In this document: one piece after another, positions 32,057 to 44,700 of the stretch
Layout of the letters: each line of letters opens with the position of its first letter
How positions within the stretch are numbered: the first letter of the stretch is position 1
From: Branchiostoma floridae
Lineage: Eukaryota; Chordata; Leptocardii; Amphioxiformes; Branchiostomatidae
DNA length: 64,000 bases
Direction: 5' to 3'
Assembly: GCF_000003815.2 (NCBI RefSeq)
Contig: NC_049984.1
Coordinates: 23,748,946-23,812,945 of the forward strand
Program-made: the position numbers and the translations under genes
The notes under the pieces: generated by a model
What the model saw: only the letters and a program-made list of their open reading frames with translations
Told to the model about the DNA's origin: nothing
The model's database searches: none

Positions 32057-33184
32057 CTGTATGGCTTATAAGCAGGAATTTGCAGAGACGGATGTGAACG
32101 GTGAGGATTTCTTCGTAAGATTGTATACAATTTATAAACTAACATGTTCGCTGTTTGGTTATAATAAAACAGACCTTGTAGAGAACAGTTTGACATGTCA
32201 TTTACTTTGTTTTATGGAAAATCACCGCTACAAAATCTAGAATTGTGTAAGATGCGTGCGCCGCATCTGACATGGTGTGGGAGGGGGGCGTATTCGGAAA
32301 TTTCTTACTCTAAGAAATTTCAGGCTATTTTCGTGTAACAAACTTCTTTCAGCAAAATAGTAGCCCTCGGATGCGTTAAAAATAGAATTACCCACATTTA
32401 ATTTATAATTTCGAAAGGGAAGATTCTGACCGAGCTCGACGGAGTGAGTCTGACGCGTGACGTCACGACTCCGTCAAGTAAAAGCATAATTGCGTTACTA
32501 AAAGAAACGAAACGTTCCATTAAACATACCACGGACCTGTTTTAGTTTAAAATATCTACCTTTCACATGATCTTGCCATTAAAAAAAATATTTCCATTAC
32601 TGTATATGCCATGTTAATATTTTATGTTCAGTTGTTTATGGTGACAATACTTTGTTTGTTCTTGCAGAAATTCAGGACACATCTACTGATAAATTTGATT
32701 ACTACAGTGCACTTTCATAAAACCCTGTTGTACTGTAACAGAGCCGTTCTTAACAGCGAAACAATCCGAATAAAGTTAACATCATTCATGCAGTTGTGTT
32801 ATTATACAGTTCTAGTAAAATATACTCTGTGAGAACCACTACCTTACTAAACAGTTATATAACCTAGCACTTGACCAAACTGTGCCAGAGCTGCCAACGT
32901 TGCAGACTTGGCACCCACGCTTGACCAAACTATGCCAAACAATTTTACCTACACAATATAAGTAAGCGAAAGACTAGCTTTTTTCAGAAGCTCTTGTTTA
33001 TCCAGTTGTAGAGATTGAATTGTATTTGAATAGGTTAACATTAAGGTTTACATGGCTTGCATAACCAACATGTATTGCTTACCACGTATTATCATATTTA
33101 CTTCATAATAGTGATTCTTACAACTTGAATTGGAAACAGAGCTTGTTTTGTAGTATAAAGTCTTGTCAAACAAAACCCTGGAAA

Positions 33185-34257
33185 ACTAGAGTTCGGCGAC
33201 CTCATACCTCCATGAAAATTTAGAGCTTTCGTAAATTTCATGCAATTGACTAACATATTAACATAATTTATGCATGGTGTTGTTCATCATTGACTAACGT
33301 ACACATGTCACAATTATAAAATCCCCATTATTAATCATAAAGCGGTTTTGCAATTTTTTACATAAATTATGCAAATAAGCTCATCATTACCATATTTTGT
33401 ATCTGCTTATATTCCACCTATCATAATCAACATGTGTTACATGTATTGAGGTTCAATTATTGAAAACAATGGAATTATACAATTTCCTCATTAATCATGC
33501 AAATTAAGCTCTCATTTGCATAACAGGTATATCATTATGAACATCTTTGCCTAAGCTACCTGCATGCCTAAAATGCAGGCAATCCGTCGTTCCTTTCTGC
33601 AGTTATCCTCTTTGGAGTGTCTTGACAAAAACGCCCCTGCAGTTCCACAGTTAAATGTTAGGGGGCTAAAACTTGCCCCACTTTTTCAGGTCACTAAAAG
33701 CTATCTACCACCTAATTGTCAAGACCATAGTATGTCTGGAATAAGAGATACATTGAAAAACTGCTATGATAGAATATTCTCATTAAGTATGCAAATGTAC
33801 TCCCTCTTTGCATAATTAGTATCTTATCTTGTATAACATTGTCTAAGGTACCTACATGCCAAAAATCATGAAAATCCGTTGTTCCCTTCTTGAGTTATCC
33901 TCTTCAGAAGTTTTTGACAAAAATGCCCCTGCTATCCCAAAACTAGACGCTAGGGGGCCCAAACTTATGTCATTTCTTCCTGAGCACAAGAGCTATCTAA
34001 TACTCAAAAATCGTGACCATAGCATGTTCAGAACACCAATATAGCAAAACCGGAAGTTGCGCTGCAGTACCAAGGGGAACCGCTAGGGGGCTCAAAATCT
34101 AATCATTTCCAGCTTTCATCACACCCTATCAACACACCAAGTATGAAACCAACCCACCTAACCGTTCTCTAGTTATTTTGCTTACACACAGACAGACACA
34201 CAGACACACAGACAAACGCAGGGTAAAATATAACCTCCATGACATTTCATGGAGGTA
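33185..34257. mobile_element. Hairpin-ended non-autonomous element, full copy 1
   Basis: About 1.07 kb. One end is AACTAGAGTTCGGCGACC with ACCTCCATGAAAATT; the other is a near-perfect 24-base palindrome at 34233-34256 (arms ACCTCCATGA and TCATGGAGGT), preceded by a CAGA/CACA microsatellite. Inside are two tandem units about 292 bp apart. It matches 41553-42633 in inverse orientation over its length. No transposase. Confidence 0.85.
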
Positions 34258-34919
34258 AATATCTTGCAGTCTATTTCGTTTAAGATATCATTTTCCGACA
34301 GTCACGTACCCAAGCTCTCAATCGGCATATCGTAGACTTGTTTTACCAGCATACCGGATAACTTGCATTGCATTAGTTTCTGAATATTGAAGAACTAAAG
34401 GAGTCGAAAGGAGCTTGTCGTAGGTTCGTCCGAATCCTTAAAGATTTACAGAATCCCAGAACACAGTTTGGTGCAGTCCACGTTTTTTTTAAATTCTTCT
34501 CTCTCGGTCTTCCACACAGCTCCACACACAACCTCCTTCTCCCAGGGTTGCTTCTAGACAGACTCTCCTGTCCCCCGTCTCTCGCTTCCGTCCCCCCTCC
34601 CTACTTTCCCTAAGCCCGGGATGATCCATCATACACCTTGGGGAAGGAAGGGGAGACCACCTTGTATCTGCATTATCTCCATAAACTAACTACTCGCTAT
34701 ATATATTCTAACGTTACAACAAAGGTCATGTTTATAATTATGCAGTGCCTCTTTACAAATCGTTCTTATACACATAGGTTTGGACATCACGGCAGTTCAA
34801 ACTATCTGTATCTGTATCTGTATCTATATAGCCGGTATGCCCCACCCGTCGTAAATGCATGATTGTCATTGTGCTAGTACTACAGAGAAAGCAACCAACA
34901 AATTAATCCTGGCTTATTA

Positions 34920-35290
34920 TCTTCGCCAAGAAGGATATATTTTCGGTATGGTTTGTGTGTGTTGTAGAAAACCACCATAACTCTAGAATGCCTGCATGGA
35001 TTGTATTGATATTTGGTATGTGGGTAGGTCTTGATGAGTCCTGCGAAAAATTAGATGTTGGACTCTCTAGCGGCTTGGTATGGTGCTGCAGTGAAACTTC
35101 CGGGTTTGGTATCTCGAGTTATGGACATGCTGTGGTCATGATTTTTGAGTGGTGTGGTCTTGGAGCACACAATAATTGGTGTAGGTTTGGGCCCCCTAGC
35201 GGCTTGTCTTGGAACTGCAGGAACCGGCTTAGTTTCAGACTTTGTAAGGGAATAACTCAAGAAGGGGTTGACAGATTGTCATGATTTTTG
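34920..35290 (+). repeat. Hairpin-ended element, partial copy
   Basis: Starts with a TATCTTCGCC...GAAGGATA hairpin, then family phrases ending GGAATAACTCAAGAAGG. It contains GCCCCCTAGCGG at 35191-35202. Confidence 0.7.
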
Positions 35291-37652
35291 ATCTAATTTG
35301 CATAATCAATGAGAAAATTGTCTTATTCCGCTCTGTTCCATTATAGGAATATTGCAAAATGAGCACATATATGCCATAGATTTAAAATAAAAACAGGTAA
35401 CTAATGTCAGAATTGAATAGAATGACAAAGTAAATACAAAGTCAAAGAATGAGATATGAAAGAGCAAACATTGAAAAATCTATATTTGGTAGTGGTGGGT
35501 ACCAATACAGAAAATTCCGGTCCATATCCAAACCTGAACCTGGACCTGATTGTCTGTGAAAACATGCGAATGCATACCACTCAATAGAATGGTCAAGTTT
35601 GCTACAAAGGAATCTGTTTGGTGGAGTACCCAACTCCCACTGGCGTGTTAAAACCCTATCTTCATGTAATCAAGGCTAGCTGCCTCTGTACCTTTGACTG
35701 TAGAAACTTGCAATTGGTGCAAATGACTATATATAGATTCTACTTCGCTCTTGATATGTTTTTGGGCCCGGTCAGTCCCCAAACGCCTGCAGATACAGTG
35801 AGTCAATTTTGTAATCAATGAAACCCGTTCCACCGATTTTTTTTTAAATTTTTTTTTTTTCTGTCGGGTCCAAGAGAAAAAAAACGTTTTTTCACCCATA
35901 CGACGTACTCATTCCTACACCTAATATTGGTATACGATACTATGTGTATTTAGTCCAATAACAATGTTTAACATTCCTGACCACTCAGCTTTTATACCGA
36001 AGGCAACTTTTGGGGGGGGGGGGGGTTCTCTCGCTCACGCATCAGTTTTGAAGTTCTCAGAGGATGTCATGGCTTAAAGGACAGTCATGATAAGGCCATA
36101 ACAAAGACATTTTATGGATGAAATCCGCGTGCTCATTAATTCTAGCTTGATTTTTTTTAAATAAGATTTTTTTTCTTATTCAGGGATAGTCACATAGACC
36201 TACCTACCTACCTACGTAGTCCCTTCACTCCTGGTATACATAGACCAAGATGTGTAAATATTTTGTGTTGTAACCTAATAATTGTATGTAATATCCAATC
36301 GTCGCCATGGCAATAACGTTTTTAATGCCAGTCTTGTTTTCCCTGTGACTCCAGTATCAAATGTACATTTACATAGCTTTCATCAAATTTTATTCAACCA
36401 CAGAAAGTTAACAATCTTTCGCTGGAGAGTCCCTCCCTCACACATTGTCATCTCATCTCAACAAACTTTTAAGTTTAAACATTCTTTCCTCAAGCAAGAG
36501 TAAAATACATTTGTACCATCAAGCAGAAATCTTACAAAACAGCATGAACTAGACAAATTGATAAATAAAACATATACAACCATTTGTGTCCTTACAAATA
36601 TTATTCATAGAAAAAATCCCAGACACACGGATGCCTTGACTAATAGAAAAATTCCAAGAATATTTTCAGATGACATTTGCAATGAGTTCAACTATAAGTT
36701 CAACTACTTTGAACAGAAAAATAGTTCAGTGATAATAGTTCTAATTTGTTCAAACAATTCAAGATGGGAAATATGTATATATTGAAAACATTTTGAGACT
36801 AACTGCACGAATGTCTTTACACTCATAGCAACTTCCAAATAGCTGTGTGATTATTTCACAGAACATGTTTTGACAATTCGCTTCAATTTGCAAATGATAT
36901 TTTTGGGTTATTTCCTCAATATAAGAAGGTAATATTCTACTTCTGTATATTTTTAGTTTTCAAAGCTGGACACCGGTGGCTATTTCGTGGTGAGTAAACT
37001 ATGGCACCCAGACATACTTTGCAGGGCTAGGGATGTGTGCATTTCTTTCCTCTCAGTCCACTGAAGCTTCTACTTAATGTTCTTACATGTTGGAACAAAT
37101 TAAACATTAGAGATTAATACAAATGATGTATTCTACGTTTCTAACGTATCTAAATGATACGATATAAAAAGTTCAGAGAGTCAAACAAATGTTAGAAAAT
37201 TTGCCTTAACGGTCATTCTGGCAATAAACATTCAGCTCTAATACAAAGTCATGTGTGAATCCAATAACAAAATTAACATTTCCTATACTTTAAGATAAAG
37301 ATTATATATCTTCATAATGCTCATGTTTTCTTAAATTCTAATATTCAATTACTAGATGTTGCAATCACATAACATTACACGTAGAAGTCAAATATACATT
37401 TCTTTGCCTAACACTTTACTCTCTTTGTAAAGAACTTTTAGTTAGCCTTTCGAAATAAAGCTTCTGTAACAGTGAAATTTTGAATCAGATACAAAGTGCA
37501 TTGATTTGTGCGACTTGTAGCCATTTTCCTATCCATTTTAACCATCAGATATGTTTGTACACTGCAGATACTAATGTACACAGTATGATATGTCAACTAA
37601 GTGCTACAGTTAGATCTTGCCTTCATATAAACACCGGAATCCTTCAGCATTA

Positions 37653-37709
37653 TCAGTGGCTAGAGAAGACAATGGTTGTGTTTTTATCGGTAATAACCAG
37701 CTGTCCCCC
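37653..37709 (-). pseudogene. Fragment of a third NHL exon 6
   Basis: On the - strand it reads GGQLVITDKNTTIVFSSH then a stop, against GGQLVVTNKNTITVFTGY at the C-terminus of both intact copies. Only about 19 codons survive and no splice acceptor or other blade is present. It lies about 230 bp beyond the copy 2 stop, so it is a local tandem remnant. Confidence 0.7.
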
Positions 37710-37878
37710 TGATTTGCCTACTGTAAGATCTGAAATTTTATGAAATCTTATCCATCACATTACAAAGCGGTGGCAATTTGCTGTGCTGCAATTACAAAAG
37801 TGCAGAATTTAAGACTACAAAGTACTGCAGTGATAGTTATGACCATTTCCATGTCAGTGCGGGCCATTTGCATCATTA

Positions 37879-38741
37879 TCAGTAGCCGGTGAAGACAGTG
37901 ATTGTGTTTTTAGTGGTCACAACCAGTTGTCCCCCCGGGCCCACTGCCACCCCTGATGGGTACCCCGGGTATTCAGCACGGACGGCAATGTGGCGGACAT
38001 ACACGCCCCGGCCGGTGTACATCACCACGCGCTGGTTGTCTAGATCCATACTGTCCACCACCATGATGTGACCGGAACTGTCCACACAGATGCCTTTGGG
38101 ATACCTCAGCTCACCACCATTCCATCCCGGTCCTCCGAACCTCATCACGTACCGACCGGCCTCGTCATACTTGTAGATGAAGTGAGTGCCGAAGTCGGAG
38201 ACGAAGATGTCTCCTTTCCCGTCAACGGCGACGAACATCGGCTTCTTCATCCGCGGACCGACACCCCACAGGAGTTTCCCATCCGGATTGAAGGCCTGCA
38301 CACCACCACGGGAGAGACCGTCAGACCATGTGACGATCACATGGTCATTGCACAGACCCACAGCGATTCCGCGGACCCCTCCCCGTGGCACAGTGTCAGG
38401 CAGGTCAAAGTTGGCCTTGAGAAGACCAGCCCTACTGAACTGAACCACGGAGTCAGGGCTGGCAGGGTATCCAATCATCAAGACCCACAGATGACCATCC
38501 TTGTCGATGGACACATCAGATGGCTCCTTTGACGGGTACCCTAGCCCGGTAGCTTGTGGGAACTGGTACAGGTAAGCACCTTCCATGTTGTAGACTTGGA
38601 GGCGCGATTTGGCCCGATCAGCCACCCAGATCTTGTTGTCGGGGGAAACTGCCACTCCGCGTGCGCTGCGCAGTTTTCCAGCCCCCGGCTCATCACCAAA
38701 TGTGATGATGTGTGGTCTGCTGGCTTGGTCAGAAGTTTCTG
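37879..38741 (-). CDS. NHL copy 2 exon 6 (propeller)
   Basis: Same acceptor (TTTTCTTAG) and C-terminus as copy 1, with TGA at 37879-37881. Insertions relative to copy 1 are three residues after HIMVVD (SMDL replaces Q) and three in AEYPGYPSG. Blade motifs are intact. Confidence 0.93.
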
Positions 38742-41700
38742 CTAAGAAAAACAAACATGGCCATATTTTAGTTTGGGCTGTCACATCAATATTTGCTGAA
38801 TAAATCATTTTGATTATCAAGACAGTGATCCGATATTCTTTCTCTCACAGTCCACGTTTCTTTTCACCACCTAGACGTGCGATTCCTAAGGTCTTCTTTA
38901 ATACATAAATGTTAATAATGAGATGGGCAAAGATCACTGCTGATGGATGTCGTGGAACCCCAACGACTATTGTGGCTATGGGCCGTGAGTGAGTGAGTGA
39001 GTGAGTGAGTGAGTGAGTGAGTGAGTGAGTGAGTGAGTGAGTGAGTGAGTGAGTGAGTGAGTGAGTGAGTGAGAGAGTGAGTGAGTGAGTGATAATGAGT
39101 ACAACCAGCCAGTCTTTTTATACGTCAAGTAATGACACTGCTGTACTAAAACCTTTTTGGTGTTTGGCTGTACAAAAACTAAATTGACGTACGTCAGAAA
39201 TTAAACAAGGAAAATTCAAATTCTGTTTTGGATTGACTTTATAAAACAGTGTGACGCTGAGAAAAATGAAGCTCAAATAGGCTAGATAAGAACTGTTATA
39301 ACAAACCTCCAGTGTCCGTATGGGTGGAACCCGGGATGCTGATTGGTGCAGGTCCAGCTGCTTCCATCTCCATGGTGATGCCGTGTGAGGGACCACGCCC
39401 AGGGACCTGACTCACCTAAACGGTTAGAATTGGTCAAGTAAGTATGCAACATTCTCAATTCCTATCTATCACATCTGATTTAGAATGGGTCAAGTAAGTA
39501 TGCAGCATTCTCAATTTCTATCTATCACATCTGATTTAGAATGGGTTAAGTAAGTATGCAACATTCTCAATTCCTATCTATCACATCTGATTTAGAAAGG
39601 GTCAAGTAATTATACAGTATTATCGATTTCCATCCATTACGTCTGATTTAGATTGGGTCAAGTAAGTATGCAGCGTTCTCAATGTCTATCACACCTGATT
39701 TAGAACGGGTCAAGTAAGTATGCAGCATTTTCAATTTCTATCTATCACATCTGATTTAGAACGGGTCAAGTAAGTATGCAACATTCTCAATTTCTATCTA
39801 TCACATCTGATTTAGAACGGGTCAAGTAACAATGCAGCATTCTCAATTTCTATTTATCACATCTGATTTAGATTGGGTCAAGTAAGTATGCAGCATTCTC
39901 AATTTCAATCCATCGCATCTGATCCAGAATGGGTCAAGTAAGTATGCAACATACTCAATTTCTATAAATGATATCTGATTTAGAACGGGTCAAGTAAGTA
40001 TGCAGCATTCTTAATTTCTATCTGTCACATCCGATTTGGAATGGGTCAAGTAAGTATGCAACATTCACAATTTTAATCTATCACATCTGATTTAGAATGG
40101 GTCAAGTAAGTATGCGACATTCTCAATTTTAATCTATCACATCTGATTTAGAATGGGTCAAGTAAGTTTGCATTATTCTTGACTTGTATCTATCACATCT
40201 GTTTCAGAATGGGTGAAGTAAGTATGCAACATTATCAATTTCTATCCACCACATCTGATTTAAAACGGGTGAAGTAAGTAAACTATGCAGCATTCTCAAT
40301 TTCTATCTATCACATCTGATTTAGAATGGGTCGAGTAGGTTTGCAACATTCTCAATTTTAATCTATCACATTTGATTTAGAATGGGTCAAGTAAGTATGC
40401 AGCATTCTCAATTTCAATCTATCACATCTGATTTAGAATGGGTCAAGTAAGTATGCACCATTCTCAATTTCTATTTATCACATCTGATTTAGAATGGGTC
40501 AAGTAAGTATGCAGCATTCTCATTTACAATCTATCACATCTGATTTAGAATGGGTCAAGTAAGTATACAGCATTCTTAATTTTAATCTATCACATCTGAT
40601 TTAGAATGGGTCAAGTAAGTATGCACGATTCTCAATTTCTATCTATCACATCTGATTTAGAATGGGTCAAGTAAGTATGCACCATTCTCAATTTCTAATT
40701 ATCACATCTGATTTAGAATGGGTCAAGTAAGTATGCAACATTCTCAATTACTATCTATCACAGCTGATTTAGAATGGGTCAAGTAAGTCTGCAAAATTCT
40801 CAATTTTAATCTATCACATCTGATTTAGTATGGGTCAAGTAAGTATGCAGCATTCTCAATTTCTATCTGTCACCTCTGATTTAGAATGGGTCAAGTAAGT
40901 ATGTAGCATTCTCAATTTCTATCTATTACATCTGATTTAGAATGGGTCAAGTTAGTATGCAACATTCTCAATTTCTATCTATCACATCTGATTTAGAATG
41001 GGTCAAGTAAGTATGCAGCATTCTCAATTTCAATCTATCACATCTGATTTAGAATGGGTCGAGTAAGTATGTAGCATTCTCAATTTCTATCTATCACATC
41101 TGATTTGGAATGGGTAAAGTAAGTATGCAGCATTCTCCATTTCAATCTATCACATTTGATTTAGAATGGGTCAAGTAAGTAGGCAATATTCTCAATTTCT
41201 ATCTATCACGTCTGATTTAGAATGGGTCAAGTAAGTATGCAGCATTCTCAATTTCTATCTGTCACCTCTGATTTAGAATGGGTCAAGTAAGTATGCAACA
41301 TTCTCAATTTCTATCTATCACATCTGATTTGGAATGGGTAAAGTAAGTATGCAGCATTCTCATTTTCTATCTGTCACATCTGATTTAGAATGGGTAAAGT
41401 AATTATGCAGCATTCTCAATTTCTATCTGTCACATCTGATTTATAATTGGTCAAGTAAGTATACAGTATTCTCAATTTCAACCCATCACATCTGATTTAG
41501 AATGGGTCAAGTAAGTTTGCAGCATTCTCAATTTCTATCTATTTAATCTAATTACCTCCATGAAATGTCATGGAGGTTATATTTTACCCCGCGTTTGTGT
41601 GTCTGTCTGTGTGTTTGTGTGTGTGTGTGTGTGTAAACAAGATAACTCAAGAACGGCTGGATGGATTGCTTTCATACTTGGTGTGTTGGTAGTGTGTGAT

Positions 41701-44700
41701 GAAAGCTGGAAATGATTAGATTTTGGGCCCTCTAGCGGCTCCCCTTGGTACTGCAGCGCAACTTCCGGTTTTGCTATCTCGGTGTTCTGAACATGCTATG
41801 GTCACGATTTTTGAGTATTAGATAGCTCTTGTGCTCAGGAAGAAATGACATAAGTTTGGGCCCCCTAGCGTCTAGTTTTGGGATAGCAGGGGCGTTTTTG
41901 TCAAAAACTTCTGAAGAGGATAACTCAAGAAGGGAACAACGGATTTTCATGATCTTTGGTATGTAGGTACCTTAGACAATGTTGTACACGATAAGATACT
42001 AATTATGCAAAATAGGAGTACATTTGCATAATTAATGAGAATATTCTATAATAGCAGTTTTTTCAATGTATCTCTTGTTTCAGACATGCTATGGTCTTGA
42101 CATTTAGGTGGTTGATAGCTTTTAGTGCCATGGCATATTGGGGCAAGTTTCAGCCCCCTAACATTTAATTGTGGAACTGCAGGGGCATTTTTGTCAAGAC
42201 ACTTCAAAGAGGATAACTGCAGAAAGGAACGACGGATTGGCATCATTTTAGGCATGCAGGTAGCTTGGGCAAAGATGTTCATAATGATATGCATGTTATG
42301 CAAATGAGGACTTAATTTGCATAATTAATGAGGAAATTGTATAGTTCCATTGTTTTCAATAACTGGACCTCAATACATGTAACACATGTTAATTATGATA
42401 GGTGGAATATAAGCAGATACCAAATATGGTAATGAGGAACTTATTTGCATAATTTATGCAAAAATTGCAAAACCACTTTATGATTAATAATGGGAATTTT
42501 ATAATTGTGACATGTGTATGTTAGTCAATGATGAACAACACCATGCATAAATTATATTAATGTGTTAGTCAATTGCATGAAATTTACGAAAGCTCTAAAT
42601 TTTCATGGAGGTATGAGGTCGCCGAACTCTAGTTTAGTATGGGTCAAGTAAGTATGCAGCATTCTCAATTTCTATTTATCACATCTGATTTAGAAGGGGT
42701 CAAGTAAGTATACAGCATTCTCAATTTCAATCCATCACATCTGATTTAGAATGGGTAAAGTAAGTATGCAACATTCTCAGTTTCTATCTGTCACCTATGA
42801 TTTAGATTGGGTCAAGTAAGTATGCAACATTCTCAATTTCTATCTATTACATCTGATTTAGAATGGGTCAAGTAAGTATGCAACATTCTCAATTTCTATC
42901 TATCACATCTGATTTAGAATGGGTCAAGTAAGTATGCAGCATTCTCAATTTCAATCTATCACATCTGATTTAGATTGGGTCAAGTAAGTATGCAGCATTC
43001 TCAATTTCAATCTATCACATCTGATTTAGAATGGGTCGAGTAAGTATGTAGCATTCTCAATTTCTATCAATCACATCTGATTTGGAATGGGTAAAGTAAG
43101 TATGCAGCATTCTCCATTTCAATCTATCACATTTGATTTAGAATGGGTCAAGTAAGTAGGCAATATTCTCAATTTCTATCTATCACAACTGATTTAGAAT
43201 GGGTCAAGTAAGTATGCAGCATTCTCAATTTCTATCTGTCACCTCTGATTTAGAATGGGTCAAGTCAGTATGCACCATTCTCAATTTCTATCTATCACAT
43301 CTGATTTAGAATGGGTCAAGTAAGTATGTAGCATTCTCAATTTCTATCTATCACATCTGATTTAGAATGGGTCAAGTAAGTATGTAGCATTCTCAATTTC
43401 TATCTATCACATCTGATTTGGAATGGGTAAAGTAAGTATGCAGCATTCTCAATTTCTATCTATTACATTTGATTTAGCTCCATAAAGAAGGCGTGATATG
43501 ACGGCATTAGGACACGAATGGCTCTATGTTTATACCACGAATAACTCGTCTATTGCAAGTTTAATCAGGAATACATGGTATTGCTGTTTACTGACAATGA
43601 TAATAGAATTCATTGCATATTCATGCCCCCTTGGGGCGAAATACAGTAAGTCGCATACAAGGAGAATTTCTACTTATGCCTTCATTTCTACATGCTTTTT
43701 CTCTTCTTAACGAGACGAACTTACAGAGTTCTTGTTTTAAATCGTTGTTATAGCTGATGACATTAGATGTTTGAAAAAAAAAGTTCTTTGTTAGCTGTGC
43801 ATATTTCTATTTCGCAAGTATTGCGTATATCTTTGGATAGTGAACATTCTAGAAGAAAGTGCACATCTTTTGCTACTGGAATGCGAATGTTTGGACATCG
43901 GTGATGCAGCAAAACGTCTCCAATAGCCATCTGTTGCTTTATAATCACCAAGGCTATACTGACGTTATATGAGCACTCAGATGAGGGCCAAAAGTACCTT
44001 GATGACGTCAGCAGATGTCACTTTGTCAGTCCCCATCAGTACAGCAGGAACAGCAGAACTGCCAGTGGGCCCTGCTGTGGCTGTAACCAGCTGTGTCAGC
44101 ACAGCAAAACTTTGCCAGGCAGCACTGCTAGTAGTGTTGGGTCTTGCTGTGGCTGTAGCCAGCTGTAAAGGAGTAAGTGAACAATGTTTGCTGTGTCATA
44201 TTTGCACATTTACATGTGACAGAATATTCATGGTAATGTTTATGATATATACAGACAGAACTTTATTGCACGACAATATTGTACATGATACAATGTATGG
44301 CAACGACTTTTACACAAAGTGCAAAATAGGTGTATAGAATAAGACTTAACATCCTAATTAACATAACGAAAAGGGCTAACACAAGTCTTTGATATAGTGT
44401 TAATCATGAGTTTCAGTATTCTTTCTAATAGCGAAGCAGTCTTTGTATAAGTCAGTTTTTGTATATGTTTGGATGTGCCTTTTTATCACTTGTTTGTTTC
44501 CCAATCCTATATGTTTTAAAAATATCTTGTATAAATCAGTAAACTTACAGAGCCATGGTTCCAAGGTCGGGAGTTGAGGTGCGTCAGGAGCACGGGCAGT
44601 ACGATCACCAATGTTACCAAGGCACCGGTTGCCATGCCAACGCACAGCAGTAGTCGTGGTGACAGGCGGTGACGTAGCTGTCCCCAAATGGTACGGTTCT

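Larger units (their letters stand above)
30546..37640. other. Intergenic region between the two NHL genes
   Basis: No gene recognised. It contains repeat fragments (30840-31060, 34920-35290), a hammerhead-like motif and GC hairpin near 31707-31789, a 106-bp tandem duplication (31851-32056), a full 1.07-kb hairpin-ended element (33185-34257), and a diverged copy of the NHL 5'-flank phrase at about 34290-34400 (CATACCGGATAACTTGCATT). Short ORFs show no domain. Confidence 0.55.

Noticed and set aside
33564-34044. ORFs containing RRSFLQLSSLECLDKNAPAV, also seen at 42046-42303
   Set aside because: Frame is shared because the DNA belongs to one repeat family with internal tandem units; other copies are disrupted and no domain is evident.
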